A DNA stretch of 64,000 nucleotides from Prolixibacteraceae bacterium (GTDB lineage: Bacteria > Bacteroidota > Bacteroidia > Bacteroidales > Prolixibacteraceae): contig DMSQ01000082.1 in the NCBI GenBank assembly GCA_003457135.1, positions 15,069 through 79,068 of the forward strand. Reading direction: 5' to 3'. Below, piece by piece: positions 35,757 to 42,275 of this stretch. The notes below the pieces were generated by a model. It was not told the DNA's origin. It made no database searches and worked only from the letters and a program-made list of their open reading frames with translations. Position 1 is the stretch's first letter. Each line of letters begins with the position of its first letter. The translations under genes and the position numbers were made by a program.

Positions 35757-35785
35757 GCAGTGGTCAGTCTCAGTATTCAGTAAGT
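35757..35785. repeat. Single-sided CAGT word run (family C)
   Basis: GTCGCAGTGGTCAGTCTCAG and a further TTCAG follow in short succession. These words match the array at 51571-51657, but no complementary half is present. Confidence 0.55.
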
Positions 35786-35858
35786 GAAACAAGGTTTTTC
35801 ATTAACAGAATTGCGAAATATTTGTAGCTAAATACCATGTTGTATAATATATATACAC

Positions 35859-35924
35859 TGACTATATTTTTAGTCAAATAATTGATAAATTATTTGCATG
35901 ACTAATTTTATAGTCATATATTTG
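35859..35924 (+). promoter_or_regulatory. blaI locus 2 promoter with operator dyads
   Basis: TTG (35894-35896), 20-nt spacer, TATATTTG (35917-35924). The dyad TGACTA-ATTTTA-TAGTCA (35899-35916) fills the spacer exactly. A second copy, TGACTA-TATTTT-TAGTCA type (35859-35876), lies 40 bp upstream centre to centre, and CAAATAATT-GATA-AATTATTTG (35875-35896) lies between. The same design as locus 1 (9638-9703) suggests autorepression by BlaI. Confidence 0.7.
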
Positions 35925-35957
35925 TCGTGAAGGATTGACAATTTTAAATTTACAACT

Positions 35958-36323
35958 ATGCAACTGACAAAAGCAGAAGAACAGGTGATGCAACTTTTAT
36001 GGGAAATGGGCGAAGGCCTGGTTAAAGATATCCGCGACCGGTTCGATGAGCCCAAACCCGTGCGCAACACGGTTTCTACCGTACTGCGCATTCTGGAAAA
36101 GAAGGAATTTGTATCGCACCGGACATACGGAAATGTGCATGTTTACTATCCTTTGGTATCGAAGGAAGAGTATTCAAAAACTCAGCTTTTCGGATTAATG
36201 AAAAGCTACTTCAACAACTCATTTCCGGCAATGGCTTCGTTTTTTGCCCGCGAAAATGACCTGACCATTCAGGATTTGGAACAATTGATGGAAGAAACCA
36301 GACAAGAACTGTCGAAAGACTAA
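35958..36323 (+). CDS. BlaI/MecI-family transcriptional repressor (locus 2)
   Basis: A 121-residue winged-helix repressor, paralog of the one at 9252-9620. Its DNA-binding part reads LTKAEEQVMQLLWEMGEGLVKDIRDRFDEPKPVRNTVSTVLRILEKKEFVSHRTYG, and the C-terminal half carries helices for dimerisation and cleavage. The next gene, an M56 peptidase fusion, starts 11 nt after its stop. Two TGACTA...TAGTCA dyads at its promoter (35859-35924) point to autoregulation. The operator core ACTA...TAGT is shared with locus 1, so the two repressors could cross-talk, but the outer bases differ. Confidence 0.93.
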   Translation: MQLTKAEEQVMQLLWEMGEGLVKDIRDRFDEPKPVRNTVSTVLRILEKKEFVSHRTYGNVHVYYPLVSKEEYSKTQLFGLMKSYFNNSFPAMASFFARENDLTIQDLEQLMEETRQELSKD

Positions 36324-36334
36324 AACCGAAAACC

Positions 36335-38674
36335 ATGGAAGCATTTGCACTCTATTTGTTTAAATCGTCGGTTTGGCTGACGGGTTTTGCTTTGGTTTAT
36401 GTGTTGTTTCTCCGGAATGAGCGGTTCTTTACCCTAAACCGGATTTACCTGGTTTCAGGGATTCTGGGTTCCATCCTTTTCCCGCTTTTCACCTGGCATT
36501 ACACGGTTTTGATGCCTGTTGTTCCAACTTCCGAAGTCTTCGAGCCACAGGTTCGGGGAATTGTGGAAGTCAGCGAACCGTTTCTAACACAAAATGTTTT
36601 GCTGCTGTTGTTATACATTTCAGGAATTCTTTTCCTGGTCTTCCGTATTTTAAGGCAAACATTTCCGATTTTTCGGATCATCCGAAAATCAGAAACACAT
36701 CAGTATCGTTCAGCTAAATTGATCCGCACCGATGCCTATCCGGCTTCATTTTCATTTTTCTCGTTCGTATTTGTCAATCCTTCAATCTCTGACACCGAAG
36801 CGAACGAAATTGTGAACCACGAATTGGAGCACATCAGGCAACATCACTGGATTGATTTACTGCTATTTGAAATCCTTCGAACCGTGCAATGGTTTAACCC
36901 TGCCATCTGGATGTACGGCCATCTGATCAGGCAAAACCACGAATACCTGGCCGACGAGCGTGCGCTGCAGTGTACCACCAATCCGGCCATTTACCGTGCT
37001 GCATTGCTGAACCAGATGTTCGGCGGACCAGTGATTTCACTGGCCAATTCGTTCAATTATTCACTAAACAAAAAAAGATTTAACATGATGAAACAGACTA
37101 TAAGTTCTCCTATCCGGAAATTCAAACTTTTACTGATTTTGCCGCTGATCGCGGGTGTTTTCTATGCTTTTGCGTCGCCGGAATACAAGTTTATCCAACC
37201 AGAAGAGCATTCAACAAATCTTAATCAAGACGAAAAAACAGTCAAGGGTAAAGTTACCGATGAAAGCGGAAAACCATTGAAAAGCGCGACTATTATCATT
37301 TCAGGCACAACAATCGGAACGATAACAGACCATGAAGGTAATTTTGCACTGAAAGTAACAGACGATTCACCGATAATGATTTCGTATGTTGGTTTTGAGT
37401 CGGTAAAAGTAAATCCTGATTTTGAAAAGGAAATGCAGATTACCATGAAAGGAGCAACCATTTCCATAAAAATGGACAATCAGTCACCGGCAGCTGCAAA
37501 GAAAGAACCACTGGATATCATGAAATCAAACGCATTAATCATCGTTGACGGGAAAGAAACCACGAAGGCTGAAATGGAGAAAATAAATCCAAATAACATT
37601 GACCGGATTGATGTTCTTAAAAATGGAACTTCAGTTGAAAAATACGGAGAAAAAGGGAAAGATGGGGTGGTTTTAATAACCATGAAGAAAGGGGAATTCA
37701 TTGATGGTAAAAGCAATGTTACGAATCTGACTGGCAATTTTGCTTTGAATTCAATGCGAGATACAACCCCGGAATCCTCGGGACTTCATTTAAGTGCAAA
37801 AGAAATTCGTGGCGAATACAAGGATGGAACCACTATTTTAAAAGCAGATACCTTTAAGATGGACTTCGCAAAAACTAATTCGCTGATTTTAATTGATGGC
37901 AAAAAATCAACAAAAGCTGAAGTTAATCAACTAAATCCTGGTAAGATTGAATCCATAAGTGTTTTAAAAGATGAATCTGCAACCAGATTGTATGGCGAAA
38001 AAGGCAAAAATGGGGTGATTCTGATTACCATGAAAAAGGGCGAAACTGCCATGAAAAATGAGAAGGTTGAAGTGAAAGTAACCGGTTATGGGGATGGAAC
38101 AGCCGCAAAGCAATCCGGTCAGACAAATTCGGGAGTTCAAATCAGAAGTGCCGGAACTTCAAACAATGAATCAAATCCTTTGATTGTTATCGATGGTGTA
38201 ATTTCGGAGAATCAGGACATGAGTAAGATTGATCCTGAAACTATTGAATCGGTTAATGTAATTAAAAATGAAGAGGCGGCAGAGAAATATGGTAAAAAAG
38301 CAAAAGGAGTAATCGAAATTACCACAAAGAAATCTGGAGATGTTTTTACTATGGTTGAAGAAATGCCTGAATTTCCGGGAGGTGCAGAAGCTATAAATCC
38401 TTTCATTAAAGCCAATCTGCAATATCCAGAGAAGGCTGTAGAAACAGGAATTACCGGGAAAGTGTTTGTAAATTTCATGATCAGCAAAACCGGAAAAGTT
38501 GAAAATGTAAAGGTTACCAAAAGTCTTCATCCGTTGCTTGATGCAGAAGCTGTCAGGGTAATTAAATTAATGCCCGACTGGAAGCCCGGAACTCAGAATG
38601 GTGAAAAAGTTGATGTAAAATTTAACCTGCCAGTTTATTTCCAAAATCCGAACTTCAAACAAAAAGAAAACTAA
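36335..38674 (+). CDS. M56 peptidase fused to carboxypeptidase-regulatory, three plug-like repeats and TonB domain
   Basis: A 779-residue membrane protein. N-terminal M56 part with HELEH near residue 161 and EYLADERAL as likely third ligand; last membrane segment near 270 (LLLILPLIAGVFYAFA). A CarboxypepD_reg-like domain follows (VKGKVTDESGKPLKSATIII, about 303-375). Then come three segments of about 55 residues that look like TonB-receptor plug motifs, starting near residues 397, 513 and 613: NALIIVDGKETTKAEM, NSLILIDGKKSTKAEV and NPLIVIDGVISENQDM, each ending in a GEKGKDGVVLITMKKGE-like stretch. A TonB C-terminal domain (PEFPGGAEAINPF to the end) closes the protein. Locus 1 lacks the plug-like repeats. 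The sensed signal is unknown. Confidence 0.88.
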   Translation: MEAFALYLFKSSVWLTGFALVYVLFLRNERFFTLNRIYLVSGILGSILFPLFTWHYTVLMPVVPTSEVFEPQVRGIVEVSEPFLTQNVLLLLLYISGILFLVFRILRQTFPIFRIIRKSETHQYRSAKLIRTDAYPASFSFFSFVFVNPSISDTEANEIVNHELEHIRQHHWIDLLLFEILRTVQWFNPAIWMYGHLIRQNHEYLADERALQCTTNPAIYRAALLNQMFGGPVISLANSFNYSLNKKRFNMMKQTISSPIRKFKLLLILPLIAGVFYAFASPEYKFIQPEEHSTNLNQDEKTVKGKVTDESGKPLKSATIIISGTTIGTITDHEGNFALKVTDDSPIMISYVGFESVKVNPDFEKEMQITMKGATISIKMDNQSPAAAKKEPLDIMKSNALIIVDGKETTKAEMEKINPNNIDRIDVLKNGTSVEKYGEKGKDGVVLITMKKGEFIDGKSNVTNLTGNFALNSMRDTTPESSGLHLSAKEIRGEYKDGTTILKADTFKMDFAKTNSLILIDGKKSTKAEVNQLNPGKIESISVLKDESATRLYGEKGKNGVILITMKKGETAMKNEKVEVKVTGYGDGTAAKQSGQTNSGVQIRSAGTSNNESNPLIVIDGVISENQDMSKIDPETIESVNVIKNEEAAEKYGKKAKGVIEITTKKSGDVFTMVEEMPEFPGGAEAINPFIKANLQYPEKAVETGITGKVFVNFMISKTGKVENVKVTKSLHPLLDAEAVRVIKLMPDWKPGTQNGEKVDVKFNLPVYFQNPNFKQKEN

Positions 38675-38678
38675 AACG

Positions 38679-38715
38679 ATAAGGCGATCATCCTCAAACG
38701 ATCGCCTTATTTTTT
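38679..38715 (+). terminator. Terminator of the M56 gene (copy 1 of the flanking repeat)
   Basis: Perfect 11-bp stem ATAAGGCGATC (38679-38689) with GATCGCCTTAT (38700-38710), then five T. It is nearly the same hairpin as at 39678-39713. Confidence 0.75.
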
Positions 38716-38736
38716 GAATAAAAAACGCAAACCTGT
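38681..38736. repeat. Direct repeat flanking the Xre/RES module, copy 1
   Basis: A 56-nt segment: hairpin AAGGCGATC/GATCGCCTT, T-run, then AAAACGCAAACCTGT. It matches 39679-39731 with five mismatches and a 3-nt gap. The last 15 bases equal the 3' end of rnpB (minus strand). Confidence 0.85.
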
Positions 38737-38783
38737 TTCGAAAGAAAATCGATTCGTTGAATATCAAGAACAGAATATATTCG

Positions 38784-38791
38784 TACATTTG
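38784..38791 (+). promoter_or_regulatory. -7 box of the Xre/RES module
   Basis: TACATTTG, 23 nt before the antitoxin ATG at 38814. A TTG at 38757-38759 is 24 nt away, somewhat far, so the -33 element is unclear. Confidence 0.4.
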
Positions 38792-38813
38792 AGCGAATAA
38801 ATTCCGTTTTGAT

Positions 38814-39200
38814 ATGAGTGCACTTGAAATTTCAGAAAAAGACTTCCTGACCGGAGCAAGGAATGGTATCCAAAAATCGATGCTTTTGACCATTGCCCGG
38901 GAATCGGGATTAACATTGAAGGAACTTAGTTCGTATTTAAGAATTTCAACCCGGTCGATTCAAGAGAAAGAACCTTCACAATTAATTGCACCAGGTCCCT
39001 CTGAACGGGCTTTGTATATTGCAAAGTTGTTCCAAACCGGAATTGAAACATTTGGCAGTCGCGAAAAATTCCGCAATTGGCTAAATTCAGAAAATCAAGT
39101 CATGGGTGGGGAAAAACCCGCTTCTTACCTCGACACATTTTCAGGAATTCAGCTTGTTCTGGATGAATTGAACGCTATCGAATACGGATTCTCAGCCTGA
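38814..39200 (+). CDS. Xre/MbcA/ParS-type antitoxin, module 2
   Basis: A 128-residue protein. The C-terminal half is the DUF2384 toxin-binding domain (GSREKFRNWLNSENQVMGGEKPASYLDTFSGIQLVLDELNAIEYG); the N-terminal half is a Xre-like helix-turn-helix (LLTIARESGLTLKELSSYLRISTRSIQEKE). It neutralises the RES toxin encoded downstream and probably represses the operon. The stop and the toxin start share one base (TGATG). The pair sits between two copies of a 55-nt repeat derived from the rnpB end, which marks it as an inserted cassette. Confidence 0.93.
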   Translation: MSALEISEKDFLTGARNGIQKSMLLTIARESGLTLKELSSYLRISTRSIQEKEPSQLIAPGPSERALYIAKLFQTGIETFGSREKFRNWLNSENQVMGGEKPASYLDTFSGIQLVLDELNAIEYGFSA

Positions 39201-39667
39201 TGTTTGTTTACCGGATTGCAAAGAAAGAACATTCTGCCATGGATGGGTTTGGTGGAATGTATGGCCCCGGGAGGTGGCACGAAAAAGGAAATTTGGTGAT
39301 CTACACTTCAGAACATGCTTCCCTTGCAGCATGGGAAAAGATCGTTCATGTGGCAAGCTTTGAAAATCTTCCCGACAATCTTTTGCTTGTCAAAATTGAA
39401 ATACCTGATGAAATAGAAATTCAGACTGTTCCGCAAATGGTACTGGTAAAAGGATGGAATAGCTACCCATTTAGCAATGAAACAGTTAATTATGGCACTT
39501 CATTTCTGCGAAAAAAAAAACACCTTGCACTTAAAGTACCGTCTGTTATTATTCCGGATGAGTACAATATCATTCTAAACCCTCTTCACCCAGATATAAA
39601 TTTATGCAAAGTCATTAGCATCGAGCCATTTATATTTGACAGGCGAGTTTTAAAAGATCACTCATAG
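39200..39667 (+). CDS. RES-domain toxin, NAD+ phosphorylase-like, module 2
   Basis: A 155-residue RES-family protein. The conserved core is RWHEKGNLVIYTSEHASLAAWEKIVH, with Arg, Tyr and Glu expected in the active site. Characterised RES toxins of Xre-RES modules deplete NAD+ by phosphorolysis, arresting growth; others modify Prs by ADP-ribosylation. Activity is inferred from the family. Translationally coupled to the antitoxin. The terminator at 39678 follows directly and is shared with the end of rnpB on the other strand. Confidence 0.92.
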   Translation: MFVYRIAKKEHSAMDGFGGMYGPGRWHEKGNLVIYTSEHASLAAWEKIVHVASFENLPDNLLLVKIEIPDEIEIQTVPQMVLVKGWNSYPFSNETVNYGTSFLRKKKHLALKVPSVIIPDEYNIILNPLHPDINLCKVISIEPFIFDRRVLKDHS

Positions 39668-39677
39668 AATAACCAAA

Positions 39678-39713
39678 CAAGGCGATCATTTTTCAACGAT
39701 CGCCTTGTTTTTT
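39678..39713. terminator. Terminator of the RES gene (copy 2 of the flanking repeat)
   Basis: Perfect 10-bp stem CAAGGCGATC (39678-39687) with GATCGCCTTG (39698-39707), then six T on the plus strand. On the minus strand it also follows the 3' end of rnpB, so it may serve both. Confidence 0.75.
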
Positions 39714-39731
39714 GAAAAAACGCAAACCTGT
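39679..39731. repeat. Direct repeat flanking the Xre/RES module, copy 2
   Basis: A 53-nt segment matching 38681-38736. This copy is contiguous with the intact rnpB gene, of which it contains the final bases. Confidence 0.85.
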
Positions 39732-40111
39732 AAGCCGGGTTCTGTATCCCTCTTTCGACGAACCTCTATCATTTATCTACCCGTTCCGTCACCGGAACGA
39801 TCAAGCAGCCTACCCCTCACGACTTCCGAAGAATCAAAACGGGCCGTTCTGTATTCCCCCGAATCCTCGGGGGAAAATCGTGATATATTTGGCTTTGCAA
39901 CCCGCAAGAGGTACGGCTGGCGATGTTGCCACCACCACCGGTGAGCTTTTACCTCACCTTTTCACCCGTTCCCGGTCGTGACACGTCAAAACCAGGTGGT
40001 CATTTTCTGTTACCTTACTGCAAGCTTTCACCCGCCTTCCTGTTAAGAAGTACGATGCCCTGTGTTGCCCGGACTTTCCTCCCCGAGTACTCGGGGCGAT
40101 AGAGCGGTCTG
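39722..40111 (-). ncRNA. rnpB: RNase P RNA (class A)
   Basis: Catalytic RNA that matures tRNA 5' ends. Read on the minus strand it has the universal blocks: GAGGAAAGTCCGGGC near the 5' side (plus coordinates about 40068-40083), AAGGGTGAAA-type core elements (GGTGAAAAGGTGAGGTAAAAG), GAGGGGTAGGC-type segments, and ACAGAACCCGGCTTACAG at the 3' end (about 39728-39745). The size, about 390 nt, is usual for Bacteroidota. Two G/C-rich side helices (40081-40096 and 39857-39874) are hairpins with CCCCGA/TCGGGG arms. The 5' end is set from the promoter at 40117-40146, the 3' end by the conserved block; both are approximate. Two toxin-antitoxin modules flank it. Confidence 0.95.
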
Positions 40112-40116
40112 CACGG

Positions 40117-40146
40117 CAAAGATGCCGAAAAAGTTCCAGGTTCCAA
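40117..40146 (-). promoter_or_regulatory. rnpB promoter
   Basis: Minus strand TTG (40144-40146), 19-nt spacer, CATCTTTG (40117-40124), one base off the TAnnTTTG form. The start would fall about 7 nt downstream, near 40110, at the beginning of the RNase P RNA. Confidence 0.5.
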
Positions 40147-40158
40147 TTCCAAATTCCA
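40131..40158. repeat. Short TTCCA word run upstream of rnpB
   Basis: AGTTCCAGGTTCCAATTCC and a further AATTCCAG follow with about 7-nt spacing. Likely a one-sided member of the heptamer-word class; it overlaps the rnpB -33 region. Confidence 0.5.
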
Positions 40159-40218
40159 GTTTTTCGCACGTTTTCTGGTGTCAGTTTTGCATTCCAACTT
40201 GAAAATTAGTTCAATGTT

Positions 40219-40256
40219 TTGGAGTTTACGTGTATAATAAATATATTTGACGTAAA
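40219..40256 (+). promoter_or_regulatory. Promoter and dyad of toxin-antitoxin module 3
   Basis: TTG (40219-40221), 20-nt spacer, TATATTTG (40242-40249). Around it TTTACGT (40225-40231) and ACGTAAA (40250-40256) form a dyad centred on the spacer/-7 region, a likely operator for the RHH antitoxin encoded at 40263. Confidence 0.55.
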
Positions 40257-40262
40257 AAAAAC

Positions 40263-40514
40263 ATGGAATCAAAATTAACCCTAAACTTCGATCAGGAAGT
40301 GATCGAAAAAGCCAAGGAATTTGCAGCGGCCAACAACATAAGCCTTTCACGATTGACGGAATTTCTTTACCGTCAGATTACATCCGGCAACTACAAAACC
40401 ATCGAAGATTTTCCGGTTTCGGAATGGGTAAATCAGGTTGCTGAAGGGGAAGCTACGTATAAACGACGTTCGAAGAAAGATTTAAAAGACGAATATTTTA
40501 ATCAGGCCAAATGA
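40263..40514 (+). CDS. Ribbon-helix-helix-like antitoxin, module 3
   Basis: An 83-residue protein beginning SKLTLNFDQEVIEKAKEFAAANNISLSRLTEFLYRQI, a strand-helix-helix pattern typical of RHH antitoxins (DUF6364-like), with a charged C-terminal tail for toxin binding. The stop overlaps the PIN toxin start as ATGA. A TTTACGT/ACGTAAA dyad at the promoter suggests autorepression. It is divergent from rnpB. Confidence 0.85.
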   Translation: MESKLTLNFDQEVIEKAKEFAAANNISLSRLTEFLYRQITSGNYKTIEDFPVSEWVNQVAEGEATYKRRSKKDLKDEYFNQAK

Positions 40515-40936
40515 GACTTTTTATTGATGCAAATATCATCGTTGCAACCTTGAACAAGGAATATCCTTTGTTTACCTGGTCGTCGCGCTTATTGAGCCTT
40601 CATGGGAAACGAAACATCGAGCTTTATACTTCGCCGCTTTGCCTGGCCATTGCCTTTTATTTTTCAACCAAAAAAAGCGGAGAAAAAATCGCGGGAGAAA
40701 AAATTGAAATGCTTTGTAAGCATATTGGAATAACCACAATCAATGAAAAGGTAACAGTTCAGGCCATCAAAAATAAACTCATCCATGACTTTGAGGATGG
40801 AATGGAGTATTATACTGCTATTCAGCACAAATGTGATTATATTATTACTGAGAATCAAAAGGATTTTTCTTTTAGTGATATTGAAGTTACTGGATGCGAG
40901 GCATTTCTTCAGAGACTTCAAAATAATATTATCTGA
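40511..40936 (+). CDS. PIN-domain toxin, module 3
   Basis: A 141-residue PIN-domain protein. First strand MRLFIDANIIVATLNKEYP carries the first acidic residue; HDFEDGMEYYTAIQHKCDYIITENQKDF near the C-terminus carries the later active-site acids and the family motif for PIN toxins of the DUF6364-partner type. It would act as an RNase. Coupled to the antitoxin by a 4-base overlap. An AT-rich word array (40949-41025) follows. Confidence 0.87.
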   Translation: MRLFIDANIIVATLNKEYPLFTWSSRLLSLHGKRNIELYTSPLCLAIAFYFSTKKSGEKIAGEKIEMLCKHIGITTINEKVTVQAIKNKLIHDFEDGMEYYTAIQHKCDYIITENQKDFSFSDIEVTGCEAFLQRLQNNII

Positions 40937-40948
40937 ATGAAAGGCCAA

Positions 40949-41025
40949 AAAATTGGATATTGTGTATTGAATATTCGGAATTGGATATTTACAAATTTCC
41001 AATATTCAATATCCAATATTCAATA
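40949..41025. repeat. AT-rich word array after PIN toxin 3 (family D)
   Basis: Words of the TTGGATATTG and TATTGAATATT type on the left (40951-40990) and AATATTCAATATCCAATATTC on the right (41001-41021) are complementary and form an imperfect inverted repeat. The gap is otherwise empty. Confidence 0.65.
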
Positions 41026-41075
41026 ACCAAAATCTTCGCAGACTATTTTTCCCGAAATCCGAAACCCGTATCCCG

Positions 41076-42119
41076 TTATGCGTTTTTCAGAATCACCATC
41101 GTGGCGCCATATCCGTATTCCTTAAAACTGGCATCCTGAAAATAGTATTTCTTGTATTTGGCGCTGAGTTCCTGCCGGATTTCCTGTTTGAGGGTTCCAT
41201 TGCCAATTCCGTGGATAAAAACAATTCGGCGGGTGCCATTCGCGATCGCAGTTTCCAGTTCGTTGCGGAACCGGCCCATCTGAATTTCCAGCATTTCGTG
41301 GTTCGTCAGTCCTCGTGTATCTTCGAGCAATTCATGAATGTGCAGATCAATTTCTGTCAGTTCGGGAGAAACCGTCCGTTTAACGACAACTTTTGGCTCA
41401 TCCTTTTCCTGAACAATTTTCGTCAGATCATGTTCGGTGAGTTTGGCAACCTCTATTTCCATATCAGGACCGAGCAAGGAAATGACCATGGCATTTTGTG
41501 CAAAATACCTGGTTTTCTCATAGCTGTTTTGTTTGTAGAATTTTACCGGATTCAAATGAATACATTTCAACACCGGAGTTTCTAGCTTCGAAGATTCTTC
41601 CAGAAAAAATAAAAGTTGAAACTGGAATTCCGGAAGATCATTCAGGTCCATACTGGTGAAACTTTCCAGATACCGTTTGCTGTTTGGATTCATTTTGCCC
41701 GATTCAACACTTGAGTAAACCTTATTTTTCAGGTGGCTGTAATTGTAAAGCAAAAAGTTATTACTGTTGTTAATCAGGTAAACCTTCATTTCGCCATCAA
41801 CCGGGTTGACTTCGTTCTGAGGCACTAATGCCATATAAAATTCAGGAACATTCTTACCTGCAATAAATTTGGGTTCAGCTTTGGGTACTTCTTTAATTTT
41901 GACCTGTTCTTCCTCTTTTGCGTTCGCACGAATCCGGGCAAACCGTTTTTCTGCATTCATCGAAAGAGAATCGTCAATTATCACCAATTCGTTGATCAGG
42001 GTTGGGACTTCGAACCCATCGTAATCTTCAACAATTACCATCGTTTTGCTGATTACCGATTTGACAACACCACCACCCACGGCATTTAGAAACCTGACTT
42101 TATCTCCTGCTTTAATCAT
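41076..42119 (-). CDS. DUF2027 protein with C-terminal Smr domain
   Basis: A protein of about 347 residues. The N-terminal MIKAGDKVRFLNAVGGGVVKSVISKTMVIVEDYDGFEVPTLINELVII is the DUF2027 beta region, and the C-terminal Smr domain (EIDLHIHELLEDTRGLTNHEMLEIQMGRF...IVFIHGIGNGTLKQEIRQEL) is a MutS2-type nicking endonuclease fold with the LDLH-like and HGxG motifs. It probably acts on nucleic acids, but its role is unknown. The ATG at 42119 is preferred over the longer frame from 42185, because a -7 box (42137-42144) lies between. Confidence 0.88.
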   Translation of the reverse strand: MIKAGDKVRFLNAVGGGVVKSVISKTMVIVEDYDGFEVPTLINELVIIDDSLSMNAEKRFARIRANAKEEEQVKIKEVPKAEPKFIAGKNVPEFYMALVPQNEVNPVDGEMKVYLINNSNNFLLYNYSHLKNKVYSSVESGKMNPNSKRYLESFTSMDLNDLPEFQFQLLFFLEESSKLETPVLKCIHLNPVKFYKQNSYEKTRYFAQNAMVISLLGPDMEIEVAKLTEHDLTKIVQEKDEPKVVVKRTVSPELTEIDLHIHELLEDTRGLTNHEMLEIQMGRFRNELETAIANGTRRIVFIHGIGNGTLKQEIRQELSAKYKKYYFQDASFKEYGYGATMVILKNA

Positions 42120-42136
42120 TTTCTGAATATTTTGCA

Positions 42137-42144
42137 CAAAGCTA
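42137..42144 (-). promoter_or_regulatory. -7 box of the DUF2027-Smr gene
   Basis: TAGCTTTG on the minus strand; the expected start near 42130 lies 11 nt before the ATG at 42119. Confidence 0.45.
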
Positions 42145-42152
42145 CGATAATA

Positions 42153-42189
42153 GACGCAAGACACAAGATAATAGACACAAGACAAAATA
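42153..42189. repeat. AGACACAAGA word run
   Basis: GACACAAGA repeats with about 19-nt spacing (GACACAAGATAATAGACACAAGAC). One-sided; upstream of the Smr promoter and the divergent queA promoter. Confidence 0.5.
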
Positions 42190-42231
42190 CCGAAATCTCA
42201 AATTAATTCCAGGTTTCGCTTTACATCAATT

Positions 42232-42261
42232 TTGACTGAATGCATAGTTTCTGTATTTTTG
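42232..42261 (+). promoter_or_regulatory. queA promoter
   Basis: TTG (42232-42234), 19-nt spacer, TATTTTTG (42254-42261). The start would be near 42268. An in-frame ATG at 42240 therefore lies inside the promoter and cannot be the start. Confidence 0.6.
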
Positions 42262-42275
42262 GCCGCCAGAAACCT

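Noticed and set aside
39705..40350. Open frames on both strands over the RNase P RNA gene
   Set aside because: The sequence is an RNA gene with conserved blocks at both ends; the frames have no family match and contradict each other in strand.
42240..42275. Start of queA at the ATG 42240
   Set aside because: The promoter (42232-42261) covers this codon; the ATG at 42276 agrees with the family.
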